Of a DNA stretch of 64,000 nucleotides, positions 52,883 through 62,947 are shown in pieces. The position numbers were made by a program, and so were the translations under genes. The stretch's first letter is position 1. Each line of letters opens with the position of its first letter. The notes beneath the pieces are model-generated. The model searched no databases and had not been told where the DNA came from. It was given only the letters and a program-made list of their open reading frames with translations. Location: positions 1,254,501-1,318,500 of the forward strand of contig NZ_LT629705.1 of the NCBI RefSeq assembly GCF_900103875.1, given 5' to 3'. The DNA comes from Pseudomonas arsenicoxydans. Its GTDB lineage: Bacteria > Pseudomonadota > Gammaproteobacteria > Pseudomonadales > Pseudomonadaceae.

Positions 52883-53778
52883 GAATCATCGCCCTTAATG
52901 CGTTTGGCCCGTGGATGGGCGCTGTCGTAGACCGTTGCCAGGTGCTGGAAGTCCAGGTGGGTATAGATCTGGGTGGTCTTGATGTCCGAGTGGCCAAGCA
53001 GTTCCTGCACGGCTCGCAGGTCCTGGGAGGACTCCAGCAAGTGGCTGGCGAAGGAGTGGCGCAGCATGTGCGGGTGCAGGTTCTGTCCCAGTTCGCGTTC
53101 GCCGGCTGCCTTGACCCTTACCTGAATGGCCCGTGGCCCGAGGCGCCGGCCTTGCTGGCTGACAAACACCGCGTCGTCCGCCGGGTTGGTCATGGCCCGC
53201 AATGGCAGCCACAGTTCCAGCGCTTCGCGAGCCTTTTTGCCCACCGGAAGCAGTCGGGTCTTGCTGCCCTTGCCGAGCACTTGAACCATGCCGTCGGCCA
53301 GATCCAGCTGATCCAGATTGAGTCCGGTCAGTTCCGAAAGCCGCAAACCCGAAGAATAGAACAGCTCCAGAATGGCCTGATCCCGACGCGCGAGGAAGTC
53401 ATCTTCCACCGCGCCTTCGAGCAGTTGCAGCGCGCGGTCGGTATCGAGGGTTTTCGGCAGCCGGCGTTCGCCCTTGGGCGGTGCCAGGCCGTTGGCCGGG
53501 TCGTGATCGCACAGGCCTTCGCGGTTCAGATAGTGATAGAGCCCGCGCACTGCCGAGAGCAGGCGCGCCAGGCTGCGGGACGATTGACCCTGTGAATGCA
53601 GGCGCGCGATCAGGCTGCGCAAGCGTTGAATGTCCAGGGCGGCCCAACTGCTGATGTTCTGTTTGACGCACCAGCCGAGCACTTTGTCGAGATCGCGGCG
53701 GTAGGCGTACAGCGTGTGGGGCGACACCTGGCGCTCACTGCGCAGGTGTTCGCAGTAAGCGTCCAGTTGCCGTTCCAC
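52879..53778 (-). CDS. xerC: Tyrosine recombinase XerC
   Basis: A 299-residue site-specific recombinase. The N-terminal core-binding SAM-like domain covers 1-85, and the catalytic domain has all residues: R146 (SGLRLSEL), H237/R240 (HPHMLRHSF), H263 (LGHSD) and Y272 (TQIYTHLDF). With XerD it resolves chromosome dimers at dif. In fluorescent pseudomonads it is also called Sss and affects phase variation and root colonisation. It follows the DUF484 gene with a 2-base gap. Confidence 0.95.
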   Translation of the reverse strand: MERQLDAYCEHLRSERQVSPHTLYAYRRDLDKVLGWCVKQNISSWAALDIQRLRSLIARLHSQGQSSRSLARLLSAVRGLYHYLNREGLCDHDPANGLAPPKGERRLPKTLDTDRALQLLEGAVEDDFLARRDQAILELFYSSGLRLSELTGLNLDQLDLADGMVQVLGKGSKTRLLPVGKKAREALELWLPLRAMTNPADDAVFVSQQGRRLGPRAIQVRVKAAGERELGQNLHPHMLRHSFASHLLESSQDLRAVQELLGHSDIKTTQIYTHLDFQHLATVYDSAHPRAKRIKGDDS

Positions 53779-53780
53779 GA

Positions 53781-54506
53781 TCAGCGTACCGAGCGCAGGG
53801 AGCTGTTGACCCGTGGCAGCACCCGGCCCATGACTTCGGCGATGTAGCTCAGGAACAGCGTGCCGACCGAGCTTTTATAGTGTTGCGGATCGCGACTGGC
53901 GATGGCCAGGACGCCGTGGATGCCTTGATAGCTGATAGCGACGACGGCGGTCGAGCCGATCTGCTTGCGCTGTTCTTCGCCGAACAGGAAGTCCAGTTCG
54001 TGATCGCGCAGGCTGCCGCTGACGCTTTTGTCTTCCGAGAGCAGACCGCCGATGGCCGTTTGTGCTTCGGCATGAGTAACCCAACGACCGACCGGCATCG
54101 GATTGTCACCCAGCAGGATCAGGCTGACGAAGGGCACCTGGAAGTCCTGGCGCAGGCTGTCTTCGACGCTGATCACCACGTCTTCCAGGCTGTTGGCGTC
54201 CATCAGTGCGAGAATCAAGCGGCGGGTCTTGTCGAACAGGCGGTCGTTGTCGCGAGCCACGTCCATCAAGTGCGAGAGGCGATGACGCAACTCGATGTTG
54301 CGATCGCGCAGGATCTTCATCTGTCGCTCGACCAGCGAGACGGTATCGCCACGCTGGTGCGGAATGCGCAAGGCCGGGAGCAGTTCTTCGTGCTCGACGA
54401 AAAAATCCGGATGAGCCTCCAGGTACGCGGCAATTGCCGCCGCCTCAAGGCTTTCGGAAGGGGATTCGTCGGGCTGTAGGGCGGGAACCTGGGGCTTATC
54501 TTTCAT
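53781..54506 (-). CDS. DUF484 family protein
   Basis: A 241-residue protein: an N-terminal helix with [20 protein letters not shown], a coiled segment [20 protein letters not shown] and a GAF-like domain to about 230. DUF484 genes lie between dapF and xerC in most Gammaproteobacteria; the function is unknown. The ATG at 54506 lies 13 bases after dapF; another ATG at 54542 would overlap dapF and repeat the MKDK sequence. Confidence 0.88.
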   Translation of the reverse strand: MKDKPQVPALQPDESPSESLEAAAIAAYLEAHPDFFVEHEELLPALRIPHQRGDTVSLVERQMKILRDRNIELRHRLSHLMDVARDNDRLFDKTRRLILALMDANSLEDVVISVEDSLRQDFQVPFVSLILLGDNPMPVGRWVTHAEAQTAIGGLLSEDKSVSGSLRDHELDFLFGEEQRKQIGSTAVVAISYQGIHGVLAIASRDPQHYKSSVGTLFLSYIAEVMGRVLPRVNSSLRSVR

Positions 54507-54519
54507 GGATTCGACTCTC

Positions 54520-55350
54520 TCAAAGACGCACTTGTCCTTCATAAACGCGCACTGCCGGGCCGGTCATCATGACCGGTTGGCCTGGGCCTGCCCATTCAAT
54601 GGACAGGCGCCCGCCGGGCAGGTCGATCAATAGCGGCGAATCCATCCACCCCTGGCTGATCGCAGCCACTGCAGCTGCGCAGGCGCCGGTGCCGCAGGCC
54701 TGGGTTTCCCCGGCGCCACGTTCCCAGACGCGCAACTGCGCGCGGTTCCGGTCGATGACCTGGAGAAAACCGACATTGACCCGCGCCGGGAAGCGCGGGT
54801 GGTGTTCGATTTTCGGCCCCAGTTCATGCACCGGTGCGTTGTTGATGTCGCTGACCCGTAGCACGGCATGGGGGTTGCCCATGGACACGGCGGCCAGTTC
54901 AACCGCGGTGCCATCGACGTCGAGTTTATAGCTCAGCGCCTGTTCTGGCGCGTCGAATGGAATCTCGGCCGGCACCAGGCGTGGCGCCCCCATGTTGACA
55001 CCGATCTGGCCGTCGCTGCGGATATCCAGCTCGATGATGCCGCTTTTGGTCTCGACGCGAATCTGCCGCTTGGCGGTCAGGCGCTTGTCGAGCACAAAGC
55101 GGGCAAAACAGCGCGCACCGTTGCCGCACTGTTCCACTTCGGAGCCGTCGGAGTTGAAGATCCGGTAACGGAAATCAACGTCCGGGTTGCTCGGCGCTTC
55201 GACGATCAGCAACTGGTCAAAACCGATACCGGTATGCCGATCGCCCCATTGCTTGGCGTGTTTGGGCAGGATGTGCGCGTGCTGGCTGACCAGGTCGAGG
55301 ACCATGAAGTCGTTGCCCAGGCCGTGCATCTTGGTAAAACGCAGCAGCAT
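54520..55350 (-). CDS. dapF: Diaminopimelate epimerase
   Basis: A 276-residue enzyme with the two catalytic cysteines in [14 protein letters not shown] and [14 protein letters not shown], and the start [20 protein letters not shown]. It interconverts LL- and meso-diaminopimelate for lysine and peptidoglycan. The ATG at 55350 has a GGAG site; it lies 4 bases after lysA. Confidence 0.96.
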   Translation of the reverse strand: MLLRFTKMHGLGNDFMVLDLVSQHAHILPKHAKQWGDRHTGIGFDQLLIVEAPSNPDVDFRYRIFNSDGSEVEQCGNGARCFARFVLDKRLTAKRQIRVETKSGIIELDIRSDGQIGVNMGAPRLVPAEIPFDAPEQALSYKLDVDGTAVELAAVSMGNPHAVLRVSDINNAPVHELGPKIEHHPRFPARVNVGFLQVIDRNRAQLRVWERGAGETQACGTGACAAAVAAISQGWMDSPLLIDLPGGRLSIEWAGPGQPVMMTGPAVRVYEGQVRL

Positions 55351-55354
55351 GGGG

Positions 55355-56602
55355 TTACTCCGGCAGCAGGCTTTCGCCAGCAAACAACTCGGCTACCGTC
55401 TCACGGCGACGCACTTCGATTGCCTGATCACCGTCCACCAACACTTCAGCGGCGCGGCCACGGGTGTTGTAGTTGGAACTCATGACAAACCCATAGGCGC
55501 CGGCCGAATGCACGGCCAGCAGGTCGCCTTCTTCCAGGGCCAGTTCACGGTCCTTGGCCAGGAAGTCGCCGGTCTCGCAGATCGGGCCGACGATGTCATA
55601 GGCGCGCGCGGCAGTAGTGCGCGGGCGCACGGCGGTGACGTCCATCCAGGCCTGGTACAGCGCCGGGCGGATCAGGTCGTTCATGGCCGCATCGACGATG
55701 GCGAAGTCTTTGTGTTCGGTGTGCTTGAGGTACTCGACCTGAGTCAGCAGCACGCCGGCGTTGGCGACGATAAAGCGGCCCGGCTCGAACACCAGTGCCA
55801 GGTCACGACCGTCGAGACGCTCGCGCACGGCTTTGATGTAGTCGGCAGCCAGCGGCGGCTCTTCATCGCGATAGCGCACGCCCAAGCCGCCACCGAGATC
55901 GATGTGGCGCAGGTAAATGCCGCAATCGCCGAGGCGATCGACCAGGCCCAGCAGGCGGTCGAGGGCATCGATGAACGGAGGCAGGGTGGTCAGTTGCGAG
56001 CCGATGTGGCAATCGACACCGACTACTTCCAGGTTCGGCAGCTGCGCGGCGCGGATGTACACGTCTTCGGCGTCGGCGATGGCGATGCCGAACTTGTTCT
56101 CTTTGAGACCGGTGGAAATGTACGGGTGGGTGCCGGCATCGACGTCCGGGTTTACACGCAGCGAGATCGGCGCGCGAACACCCAGCTCGGCGGCGACAAC
56201 TTGCAGGCGTTCCAGCTCGTCGGTGGATTCGACGTTGAAGCAATGCACGCCGACTTCCAGGGCGCGACGCATGTCGTCGCGGGTCTTGCCGACGCCGGAG
56301 AACACGATCTTGTCGGGGCTGCCACCAGCGGCCAGGACGCGTTCCAGCTCACCACGGGAGACGATGTCGAAACCGGCGCCCAATCGCGCCAGGACATTCA
56401 GTACACCCAGGTTGGAGTTGGCCTTGACCGCGAAGCAGACGAGGTGCGGCATGCCGACCAGCGCATCGGCGAACGCCAGGTACTGGGCTTCGATGTGGGC
56501 ACGGGAGTAGACATAAGTCGGTGTACCAAAGCGCTCGGCGATGGCCGACAGGGCAACACCTTCCGCGAACAGCTCACCGTCACGGTAGTTAAAAGCGTCC
56601 AT
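55355..56602 (-). CDS. lysA: Diaminopimelate decarboxylase
   Basis: A 415-residue fold-III PLP enzyme with the PLP lysine in [31 protein letters not shown] and the substrate-binding [12 protein letters not shown]. It makes L-lysine from meso-diaminopimelate, the last step of the pathway whose previous step is DapF, encoded 4 bases downstream. The start [20 protein letters not shown] fits the family. Confidence 0.96.
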   Translation of the reverse strand: MDAFNYRDGELFAEGVALSAIAERFGTPTYVYSRAHIEAQYLAFADALVGMPHLVCFAVKANSNLGVLNVLARLGAGFDIVSRGELERVLAAGGSPDKIVFSGVGKTRDDMRRALEVGVHCFNVESTDELERLQVVAAELGVRAPISLRVNPDVDAGTHPYISTGLKENKFGIAIADAEDVYIRAAQLPNLEVVGVDCHIGSQLTTLPPFIDALDRLLGLVDRLGDCGIYLRHIDLGGGLGVRYRDEEPPLAADYIKAVRERLDGRDLALVFEPGRFIVANAGVLLTQVEYLKHTEHKDFAIVDAAMNDLIRPALYQAWMDVTAVRPRTTAARAYDIVGPICETGDFLAKDRELALEEGDLLAVHSAGAYGFVMSSNYNTRGRAAEVLVDGDQAIEVRRRETVAELFAGESLLPE

Positions 56603-56611
56603 GGCGTTCCC

Positions 56612-56785
56612 TTATTGGTAGACGTCGTGCTTGTGTGCTTTCGACGGGCTCTTTTGCGAGGATTGGGCTTGCTCGGCTGGATCCTGGGAATCGTCAGGCA
56701 GGTACAGCGGGCCTTTTTGACCGCAGGCCGACACAAGGCAAGCAACCGCGACGAGCGCAGCAAGGGAAGAGATCAGGCGCTTCAT
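56612..56785 (-). CDS. lptM: LPS translocon maturation lipoprotein LptM
   Basis: A 57-residue lipoprotein starting [20 protein letters not shown] with lipidated Cys21 and the family motif [10 protein letters not shown] directly after it. LptM (formerly YifL, in P. aeruginosa LppL) helps LptD oxidative maturation at the outer membrane. It is the first gene of the lptM-lysA-dapF block, with lysA beginning 9 bases after its stop. Confidence 0.93.
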   Translation of the reverse strand: MKRLISSLAALVAVACLVSACGQKGPLYLPDDSQDPAEQAQSSQKSPSKAHKHDVYQ

Positions 56786-56908
56786 GGCGAAATCCTTGAA
56801 AATGCGTTAATTGCGCCGGAGTATACCGGCCACCCGTCAGCTTGCCTATGTAACGGAGCTCCCGTCCGGCGGGGCTTCTCCGGATGCATTCGGGCCAGAC
56901 GCAATCCT

Positions 56909-56998
56909 TGTGGGAGCGGGCTTGCCCGCGAAAGCGGTGGGTCGGTCAGCAAAGATGGTGAATCTGCTGACCCCTTCGCGGGCAAGCCCGCTCCCACA
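56909..56998. repeat. REPIN (inverted REP pair, GGGCTTGCCC type)
   Basis: TGTGGGAGCGGGCTTGCCCG and its inverted copy CGGGCAAGCCCGCTCCCACA flank about 46 bases. It fills most of the 329-bp spacer between divergent lptM and cyaY, which has no gene. Confidence 0.9.
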
Positions 56999-57114
56999 TG
57001 CACTGCGTTTGATATACCTATATCGACGCTTGATCGTTATCCTTTGCAATCGTCGGGGCTCGCCCGTATCTTGCGGCGCTTGAGCGTGAACAGACATTTT
57101 TTGAGGTTGCCGCA

Positions 57115-57447
57115 ATGAGTTTGACCGAAGCCCGTTTCCACGATCTGGTCGATACCACCCAGCAAATGCTGGAAGATATTTTCGACGAGAGTGATCTGGA
57201 TATCGATCTGGAGAGCTCGGCCGGTGTGCTCACCGTCAAGTTCGAAAATGGCAGTCAGTTGATCTTCAGCCGCCAGGAGCCGTTGCGCCAGCTGTGGCTT
57301 GCGGCGGTATCCGGTGGCTTCCACTTCGACTATGACGAAGAGAGCGAGCGCTGGATGTGCGACAAGAGCGAAGAGCAACTGGGCGAGATGCTCGAGCGCA
57401 TCGTCAAGCAGCAGGCTGATGTCGAACTCGATTTCGAAGGTCTGTGA
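57115..57447 (+). CDS. cyaY: Frataxin-family protein CyaY
   Basis: A 110-residue frataxin homologue: MSLTEARFHDLVDTTQQMLE, an acidic first helix (DIFDESDLDIDLESS), strands GVLTVKFENGSQLIF and the conserved QLWLAAVSGGFHFDY. It binds iron and modulates IscS in Fe-S cluster assembly. It is followed 4 bases later by the DUF1289 gene. Confidence 0.95.
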   Translation: MSLTEARFHDLVDTTQQMLEDIFDESDLDIDLESSAGVLTVKFENGSQLIFSRQEPLRQLWLAAVSGGFHFDYDEESERWMCDKSEEQLGEMLERIVKQQADVELDFEGL

Positions 57448-57451
57448 GGTC

Positions 57452-57664
57452 GTGACCCAGCCCGTTCGTCCACCCAAGCCGCTTTACAGCAATGTCAGCC
57501 CGGCAGTGCCTTCGCCGTGCAGCGGCGTCTGTCGGCTGGACGAGCAAAAGGTCTGCCTCGGATGTTTTCGCCATGTCGAAGACATCCGCGAATGGCGCTC
57601 GGCGGATGACGATCGCCGGAGAGTGATCTGCGCTCAGGCGGTCCAGCGCAAATCCTGCGCCTGA
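57452..57664 (+). CDS. DUF1289 family protein
   Basis: A 70-residue protein with the four-cysteine signature PSPCSGVCRLDEQKVCLGCF followed by R-EDIREW. Predicted Fe-S or zinc protein of unknown function, commonly small and near core genes. It starts with GTG overlapping no gene; GAGG lies close upstream, suggesting coupling with cyaY. Confidence 0.82.
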   Translation: MTQPVRPPKPLYSNVSPAVPSPCSGVCRLDEQKVCLGCFRHVEDIREWRSADDDRRRVICAQAVQRKSCA

Positions 57665-57787
57665 CGCTTCCACAGAGTCTCCTCTGACTCAGCTTGCAAA
57701 GGGCAAATCGGGGCTTGGTCGGCCTGACTTGTATATTTATTGAGCTGTGATAGTGTCCAGAAACGCCTCAACCCATCGAGGCTCGTG

Positions 57788-57816
57788 AAAACCCCGCCTT
57801 TTTCTGGCGGGGTTTT
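57788..57816. terminator. Bidirectional terminator between DUF1289 gene and rnk
   Basis: AAAACCCCGCC, loop TTTTTCT, GGCGGGGTTTT. Transcription from the left ends here or is attenuated; it lies only 38 bases before rnk. Confidence 0.8.
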
Positions 57817-57853
57817 GCTTTTTCTGCGCAGAAGAAAGGAGTCTGCCTTTATC

Positions 57854-58264
57854 ATGACCGTACCTTCCATCACCCTTACTCGTCTGGACGTACAACGTCT
57901 GGAGCGCCTGATCGACAGCCTGGATGACACGCTGCCGGGCGTTATCGCGCTGCAAACCGAACTGGATCGCGCCGATACGCTGGTCGGTCACGATGAAGTG
58001 CCCGCCGATGTCGTGACCATGAATTCACGTGTGCATTGCCGTGAAGAAATCAGCGGCAAGGACTATCACCTGACGCTGGTTTATCCCAAGGATGCCAACG
58101 CCGATGAAGGCAAGATTTCCATTCTGGCGCCGGTGGGCAGCGCGCTGCTGGGTCTCAAGGTCGGGCAACACATCGACTGGCCGGCACCGGGGGGAAAAAC
58201 CCTGAAACTGACCCTGCTGGAAGTCGAATCACAGCCTGCCAATGGCGGCCACTTCCCGGAATGA
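57854..58264 (+). CDS. rnk: Regulator of nucleoside diphosphate kinase
   Basis: A 136-residue protein with an N-terminal helical hairpin (ITLTRLDVQRLERLIDSL) and a C-terminal GreA-like domain (LTLVYPKDANADEGKISILA, PVGSALLGLKVGQHIDW). Rnk binds RNA polymerase near the secondary channel and affects Ndk and alginate production in Pseudomonas. AAGGAG lies 13 bases before the ATG. A terminator hairpin directly upstream may form part of its control. Confidence 0.93.
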   Translation: MTVPSITLTRLDVQRLERLIDSLDDTLPGVIALQTELDRADTLVGHDEVPADVVTMNSRVHCREEISGKDYHLTLVYPKDANADEGKISILAPVGSALLGLKVGQHIDWPAPGGKTLKLTLLEVESQPANGGHFPE

Positions 58265-58271
58265 CCCTGCC

Positions 58272-61115
58272 TCAGACCTGCTCGAGCGCCTCGTTCAGTG
58301 CGCGCTCCAGGTCAGCTTTGTAGCGCAGATACAAATTGCTTGAGCCATGTCCATCACCGATCAGGCCCGACAGGTCCAAGTCGGTGATGTAGCAGCGATA
58401 GCGCTCGATTTCACGGCGCTGCTCAACGATTTCCTGGGCGACCACGCTGAACAGTTGGTCGCCATATTCAAGCTCCGAAAACTCCCGCTGATTGCAATAC
58501 AACGTGACCTGCACCTGCCCCGGTGCAGCTTTGCCGACGATTGCCTGTACGTCGTAGAACGGTTTGTCGACCGGGGTTTGCGGCGCGGGCCGGGCCTCGA
58601 CCCGGCGCGCCCGTCCTGGCCCTGACGGCAATAGCTGGTAGTACAGCGTGTCCAGGCTCAGGGGCTGGGTGCTGTTCATGGGTAGCAGCGCGTCGCGTCG
58701 GTACTGAATCGATTGCAGGAACCGTTGCAGCGGCACCAGCAGGCTTTGTTCGTCGTGATAGGGCAAACGCTGTTGCCACAAGGCATTGAACTCGTCCAGA
58801 ACATAGACATCGGCCTGCTGTTCATAGACGCGGTAGAACACCTGAATGCACTCGGGCTGGCCCATGGGCAGAAGCAACGCCAGGTCGTGATCCTCCAGCG
58901 CCTTCGGGTCCAGTTGCAGCGGGCTGTAGCTCGCCAGTTCTTCGCCGAGGTAATCCAGCAGCGCTGGCAGCGTGGCGAGGGCGACGTGATTGACCTGGCC
59001 GGGCACCAGTTCCAGCACGTGGTAATGCTGCTGGACCTGAATCAGGTAGCGATGATTGAGGTTGCTCAACAGCAGGTTCTGCGCGGTGTCGAGGACCTCT
59101 TCGACCCGGCGTGCGATGAATTGCGCGCGGTTGTGGCAAAAGCAGCGAACCCGCAACTTGGGTTGTTGTGCTCCGCCAGGGAGGTTGTTGAGGTAGTCGC
59201 GCAGGCAGTCGAGCAGCGCATGAGGCCCGTCATAGCGGCTGACCAGCACTTCGTTCCAGCTATTAAGCGTGACCTGGTCCAGGGTCAGCACCAGATTCTC
59301 GCGGACCCCGGCGTAACTCAAGGAGTCGGTGCGCTCGGTGGTCATCAGGATGTTCAGGTCGCGGTGATGCTTGAGCGGATCGACGCCGACGTTCACCAGA
59401 ATCAGCACTTCGCTCGGCACGCTGGCGCGCAGCAACGGCTCTTCGGCAACCGTTACCAAGGGCAGGGCGATGGTCTGTTGCAGGCTGCCGAGCAGGTTGA
59501 ACAGTTCAAATTCGCTCAAGTCGCTGGTGCCGGGGTGCAAGGCGAGACGGGTGCTGCTGTCGATCACACCGTTACGATGGCACCAGGTCAGCAACTCCAG
59601 CAATTGGCGGCTGCGCTTGATCGGCGCGAAATGTTCCCACTCGTGGGCGGCCAGGCTGCCGTTGTACAAACCCCACTGAACATTCCCCGGCTCTTTCTTG
59701 TTGGGTGCCTGAACCAGCGTCAGGGTGTCTTCGGCCAGATCCGGGGCGATGCCAGGGTTAATGAACTCCACTTTGTCCGCTTTGCGCTCAAAAGCCGCGT
59801 ACAGCCGCCGCCCCAGCACATTGAGGTCGCGTTTGTTGATCAGGCTGACGGTTTGTTCGTTGCGGGCGAACTGGGTCAGGAAGCGGTAGCTGTAGTTCAG
59901 CTCGTTGACCAGGGCCCGGCGCTCTGCGCTGACCTGGCGGACCTTCCATTGGCTGCGGCTGTCGAGCAGCGCCAGTTGCCGCTGATCCCAATTCCATTCA
60001 TGAGCCAGGCGCTCAAGCAGTGAACGCTGCCAACTCTGGGTGCGACTGCTGCCGGTGAGCTTGCGGTTGACCTTCAGGTACAGCGCGCGGCGCACCAGTT
60101 CAAGCCGTTCAGGCTCGCCACGGGCCGTGAGGTATTCCTCGATGCGCCGATAAACCACGATGTAGGGATCGAGCTCATCGAGGTCCAGCTGGTTGGCGAA
60201 CACCGCTTGCTTGAAGCGCAGGCTCAGGCAATGCACTTTCGGATGTTCGCTGGCGTAGACCTCGGTCAGTAACAGCTTGAGCACCGACTTGTACGGCGAC
60301 TCGATGCCCTTGAACAACTGCCAGAGCCCGGCGCCAATGAACTCGCCAGGCGGGATGTAGGCTAGATGGCCCAGATCCAGTGACTCATCAGCCCGGATGA
60401 AACGCTTGGACAGCAGCGTATGAGTGTAACGGTCGTAGGCCGCTTCTTCGTAGACCGGCACCAGCCACCAGATGGGCGTGCGTCCAGCCAGCCAGATGGC
60501 GGTGCGGTAGAACTCGTCCAGCAACAGGTAGTGCTGAGTGGTGCCGCAATCTTCCGAACTCAGCTGCGTGTCGCGCTCGCCGAGCACGAAGCGCGTCGGG
60601 TCGATCAGAAAGAAATGCGCCTCGGCGCCTTGGCTGGCGGCCCAGACTTCAAGCAACTGACATTTTTTACGCAGCTCACCGAGTTCATTTTCGCTCAGGT
60701 CCGGCGCGTGACAGACCCACACATCCATGTCGCTCTGATCGGCCTGGGCCAGGGTGCCCAGGCTGCCCATCAGGAACAGGCCGTGAATCGGTCGCGGCGG
60801 ATTGCTGCCGTGGCGCGGCTTATAGGAAAACGATCGGGTCAGGCGTTGGGCTTCAGCGAGGGCGTTGGCGTCAGGTTCGAAATTCGCCAGCCCCGCCGGC
60901 GTGCTGCCCGACACGTAACCTGGCAACAGCGGATGATTGACGTGGAAAAACAGTGGCAGCAGCGTCAGCACGGTTTGTTGGCGCGTCGACAGCCCTTCCA
61001 TGGCGCGGGCCATGCGGCCTTCGTTGAGTTTCAGAAATCGCGCGCGCAGTTGACTGAGAACCTTGCGGTCGATTCCCTCGTCCAGATCGGGTCGGATTTC
61101 ATGGGTGCGGGTCAT
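58272..61115 (-). CDS. cyaA: Class I adenylate cyclase
   Basis: A 947-residue class I cyclase. The N-terminal catalytic domain has HGLFLMGSLGTLAQADQSDM followed by DVWVCH, the nucleotidyltransferase-like signature, and PIWWLVPVYEEAAYDR. The C-terminal part is the regulatory domain. It makes cAMP for Crp/Vfr-type regulators. The start MTRTHEIRPDLDEGIDRKVL and full length agree with Pseudomonas CyaA. It is convergent with rnk with an 7-base gap. Confidence 0.95.
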   Translation of the reverse strand: MTRTHEIRPDLDEGIDRKVLSQLRARFLKLNEGRMARAMEGLSTRQQTVLTLLPLFFHVNHPLLPGYVSGSTPAGLANFEPDANALAEAQRLTRSFSYKPRHGSNPPRPIHGLFLMGSLGTLAQADQSDMDVWVCHAPDLSENELGELRKKCQLLEVWAASQGAEAHFFLIDPTRFVLGERDTQLSSEDCGTTQHYLLLDEFYRTAIWLAGRTPIWWLVPVYEEAAYDRYTHTLLSKRFIRADESLDLGHLAYIPPGEFIGAGLWQLFKGIESPYKSVLKLLLTEVYASEHPKVHCLSLRFKQAVFANQLDLDELDPYIVVYRRIEEYLTARGEPERLELVRRALYLKVNRKLTGSSRTQSWQRSLLERLAHEWNWDQRQLALLDSRSQWKVRQVSAERRALVNELNYSYRFLTQFARNEQTVSLINKRDLNVLGRRLYAAFERKADKVEFINPGIAPDLAEDTLTLVQAPNKKEPGNVQWGLYNGSLAAHEWEHFAPIKRSRQLLELLTWCHRNGVIDSSTRLALHPGTSDLSEFELFNLLGSLQQTIALPLVTVAEEPLLRASVPSEVLILVNVGVDPLKHHRDLNILMTTERTDSLSYAGVRENLVLTLDQVTLNSWNEVLVSRYDGPHALLDCLRDYLNNLPGGAQQPKLRVRCFCHNRAQFIARRVEEVLDTAQNLLLSNLNHRYLIQVQQHYHVLELVPGQVNHVALATLPALLDYLGEELASYSPLQLDPKALEDHDLALLLPMGQPECIQVFYRVYEQQADVYVLDEFNALWQQRLPYHDEQSLLVPLQRFLQSIQYRRDALLPMNSTQPLSLDTLYYQLLPSGPGRARRVEARPAPQTPVDKPFYDVQAIVGKAAPGQVQVTLYCNQREFSELEYGDQLFSVVAQEIVEQRREIERYRCYITDLDLSGLIGDGHGSSNLYLRYKADLERALNEALEQV

Positions 61116-61306
61116 GTCAGCTCAAACCGGCGCGATTGGCTCGGACGTAGGGTCTGCGGATGAGGGGCAGTTTAGCGCCTCGTGCCCGGGACTTTTAAGC
61201 TGATTTGTGTCTTTGACGTCAGATTTTTATCGTGTGGCGACGGCAGCAAGCAAAGTGGCCCGCGGAAATCCCGTGACAGGGGTTTCCGTGGGCGATGCAC
61301 TGATAC

Positions 61307-61552
61307 TCAGGCTGTTTCCTGGACGCTCAGAATCGTCAGAACGGTTTGTACATTTTGCGCGGCGTCACGACCCAGACTGGTCAGATAACCGCCATCAGGC
61401 TGGTCGATCAGGTCTTTTTCGAAAAGGCGTTTGGCGGCGGCGATGTGTTTCGGGGCAGCGGTCTGATGAATTTTCAAACCTTCCTGGGAACTGTCCAGGT
61501 TGAAGAGTGCGAGGACTTCCAGTTCGGCAACCAACTCAGGGGTAAGCGACAT
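61307..61552 (-). CDS. TIGR02647 family small protein
   Basis: An 81-residue protein, MSLTPELVAELEVLALFNLD then TSLGRDAAQNVQTVLTILSV, matching the short conserved Pseudomonas family TIGR02647. The pattern of helices with LFEKDLIDQPDGGYLTSLGR looks like a winged helix, so DNA binding is possible but unproven. It stands alone on the minus strand. Confidence 0.8.
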   Translation of the reverse strand: MSLTPELVAELEVLALFNLDSSQEGLKIHQTAAPKHIAAAKRLFEKDLIDQPDGGYLTSLGRDAAQNVQTVLTILSVQETA

Positions 61553-61742
61553 AAGGACTCCAGACTTTCTAGGAATTGGACGACAGCGCCCCTAAGGTGA
61601 GCCCACTCGTGCGGCATGTCCAGTGCCTGCATCAGGGTTTTTTCGCCTCGGGAAGCATTCCCCGGCGGGTGGTGCGGCAGCGGGGTGCGTACCAGTGTAG
61701 TCAGGGGCTGGGGGAAGGCAGGAATGTTTCGTGACAATCTGT

Positions 61743-61769
61743 GTTGGGAGCGCGTTGCACGCTCCCAAC
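61743..61769. other. Perfect hairpin without T-tract
   Basis: GTTGGGAGC-N9-GCTCCCAAC, 11 bases after the stop of the minus-strand gene at 61780. It may stabilise the 3' end; no U-run follows. Confidence 0.5.
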
Positions 61770-61779
61770 GGTGTCCGAT

Positions 61780-62064
61780 TTACTTCTTTTCCGGCGGCAA
61801 TTCCGGCAGCGCACGCAGAGCCGTTTCGTACCATTCGGTGTTGAACGCGCGGTCTTCTTCCAGGATCGCGTCGATTTCTACCGCCAACACGTGAGCCATC
61901 AGGTTGAGGATTTCTTCGCGCTCGTAGCCCACCAGGGTCAGCTTGTTGAAGGTGGCCTTGGCCGCTGGCGGGTTGTCGCTTTCAATCTGGTTTTCGATGG
62001 CTTCGATCAGGGTGTTTTCGGCGAACTCTTCTTCGTCGATCTCGATATCAGTTGGCTCGCTCAT
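61780..62064 (-). CDS. Conserved hypothetical acidic protein
   Basis: A 94-residue, strongly acidic protein (MSEPTDIEIDEEEFAENTLI, NLMAHVLAVEIDAILEEDRA, ALRALPELPPEKK). The sequence pattern is that of a conserved Pseudomonas hypothetical; no function is known to me. A GGAG-type site precedes the ATG. It is divergent from the GST gene. Confidence 0.8.
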   Translation of the reverse strand: MSEPTDIEIDEEEFAENTLIEAIENQIESDNPPAAKATFNKLTLVGYEREEILNLMAHVLAVEIDAILEEDRAFNTEWYETALRALPELPPEKK

Positions 62065-62188
62065 GGCAGGCTCCTCAAGTTAAGGCGGCCAGTTTACCTG
62101 CATTCAGCGCTGTGATGCTGCTGGCAAGAATCGCCTTGGCGTTCTATAAAACAGGACTGCCAACCCCGCACGGCCTGGAGGCTATGTG

Positions 62189-62848
62189 ATGCTCAAGCTT
62201 TATGGTTTTTCCGTCAGTAACTACTACAACATGGTGAAACTGGCGCTGCTGGAGAAGGGACTGCCGTTTGAAGAGGTGCCTTTTTATGCGGGCAACAGCC
62301 CCGAGGCACTGGCCATCAGCCCGCGCGGCAAAGTGCCGGTGCTGGGCGTCGAACAAGGTTTTATCAACGAAACAGCCGTGATTCTTGAGTACATCGAGCA
62401 AAGCCAGGCCGGCACGCCACTATTACCGAGCGATCCGTTCGAGCGTGCGCAAGTGTTGGCAATGGCCAAGGAAATCGAGCTGTACATCGAGTTGCCTGCT
62501 CGCGCTTGTTATCCCCAGGCATTTTTCGGCATGCAGGTGCCGGACGCGATCAAGGACAAGACCAAGGCTGAGCTGTTGCTGGGGTTTGCGTCCTTGGGCA
62601 GGCACGGCAAATTCGCCCCTTATGTGGCGGGTGAGCATCTGAGCCTTGCCGATTTGTATTTCCTGTACAGCGTGCCGTTGGCCTGTGCTGTGGCGCAGAA
62701 ACTGTTCGATATCGATCTGCTGGCCGATATGCCAGGGGCCAAGGCGCTGCTGGAGCGTCTGGAGCAGAATCCGAATGTGAAGAGAATTGCAGCGGACAAG
62801 GAAGCGGCGATGCCAGCGTTTATGGCGATGGTCTCGTCCAAGAAGTGA
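62189..62848 (+). CDS. Glutathione S-transferase
   Basis: A 219-residue GST: thioredoxin-like N-domain (LKLYGFSVSNYYNMVKLALL, GKVPVLGVEQGFINETAVI, with the cis-Pro and the E-T/S pair that binds glutathione) and a helical C-domain (GEHLSLADLYFLYSVPLACA). The ATG 62189 has GGAGG seven bases upstream; a GTG one codon earlier also fits. Substrate unknown. Confidence 0.9.
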   Translation: MLKLYGFSVSNYYNMVKLALLEKGLPFEEVPFYAGNSPEALAISPRGKVPVLGVEQGFINETAVILEYIEQSQAGTPLLPSDPFERAQVLAMAKEIELYIELPARACYPQAFFGMQVPDAIKDKTKAELLLGFASLGRHGKFAPYVAGEHLSLADLYFLYSVPLACAVAQKLFDIDLLADMPGAKALLERLEQNPNVKRIAADKEAAMPAFMAMVSSKK

Positions 62849-62874
62849 GTTTTGTAAGTTTCTGAAGTCAGTCA

Positions 62875-62936
62875 TCGCGAGCAGGCTCGCTCCCACAGGT
62901 TCAGTGTGATCCTTGTGGGAGCGAGCCTGCTCGCGA
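62875..62936. repeat. REPIN (short spacer)
   Basis: TCGCGAGCAGGCTCGCTCCC and its inverted copy lie only about 15 bases apart, between convergent GST and argH. Confidence 0.9.
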
Positions 62937-62947
62937 TGCTTTTGCCT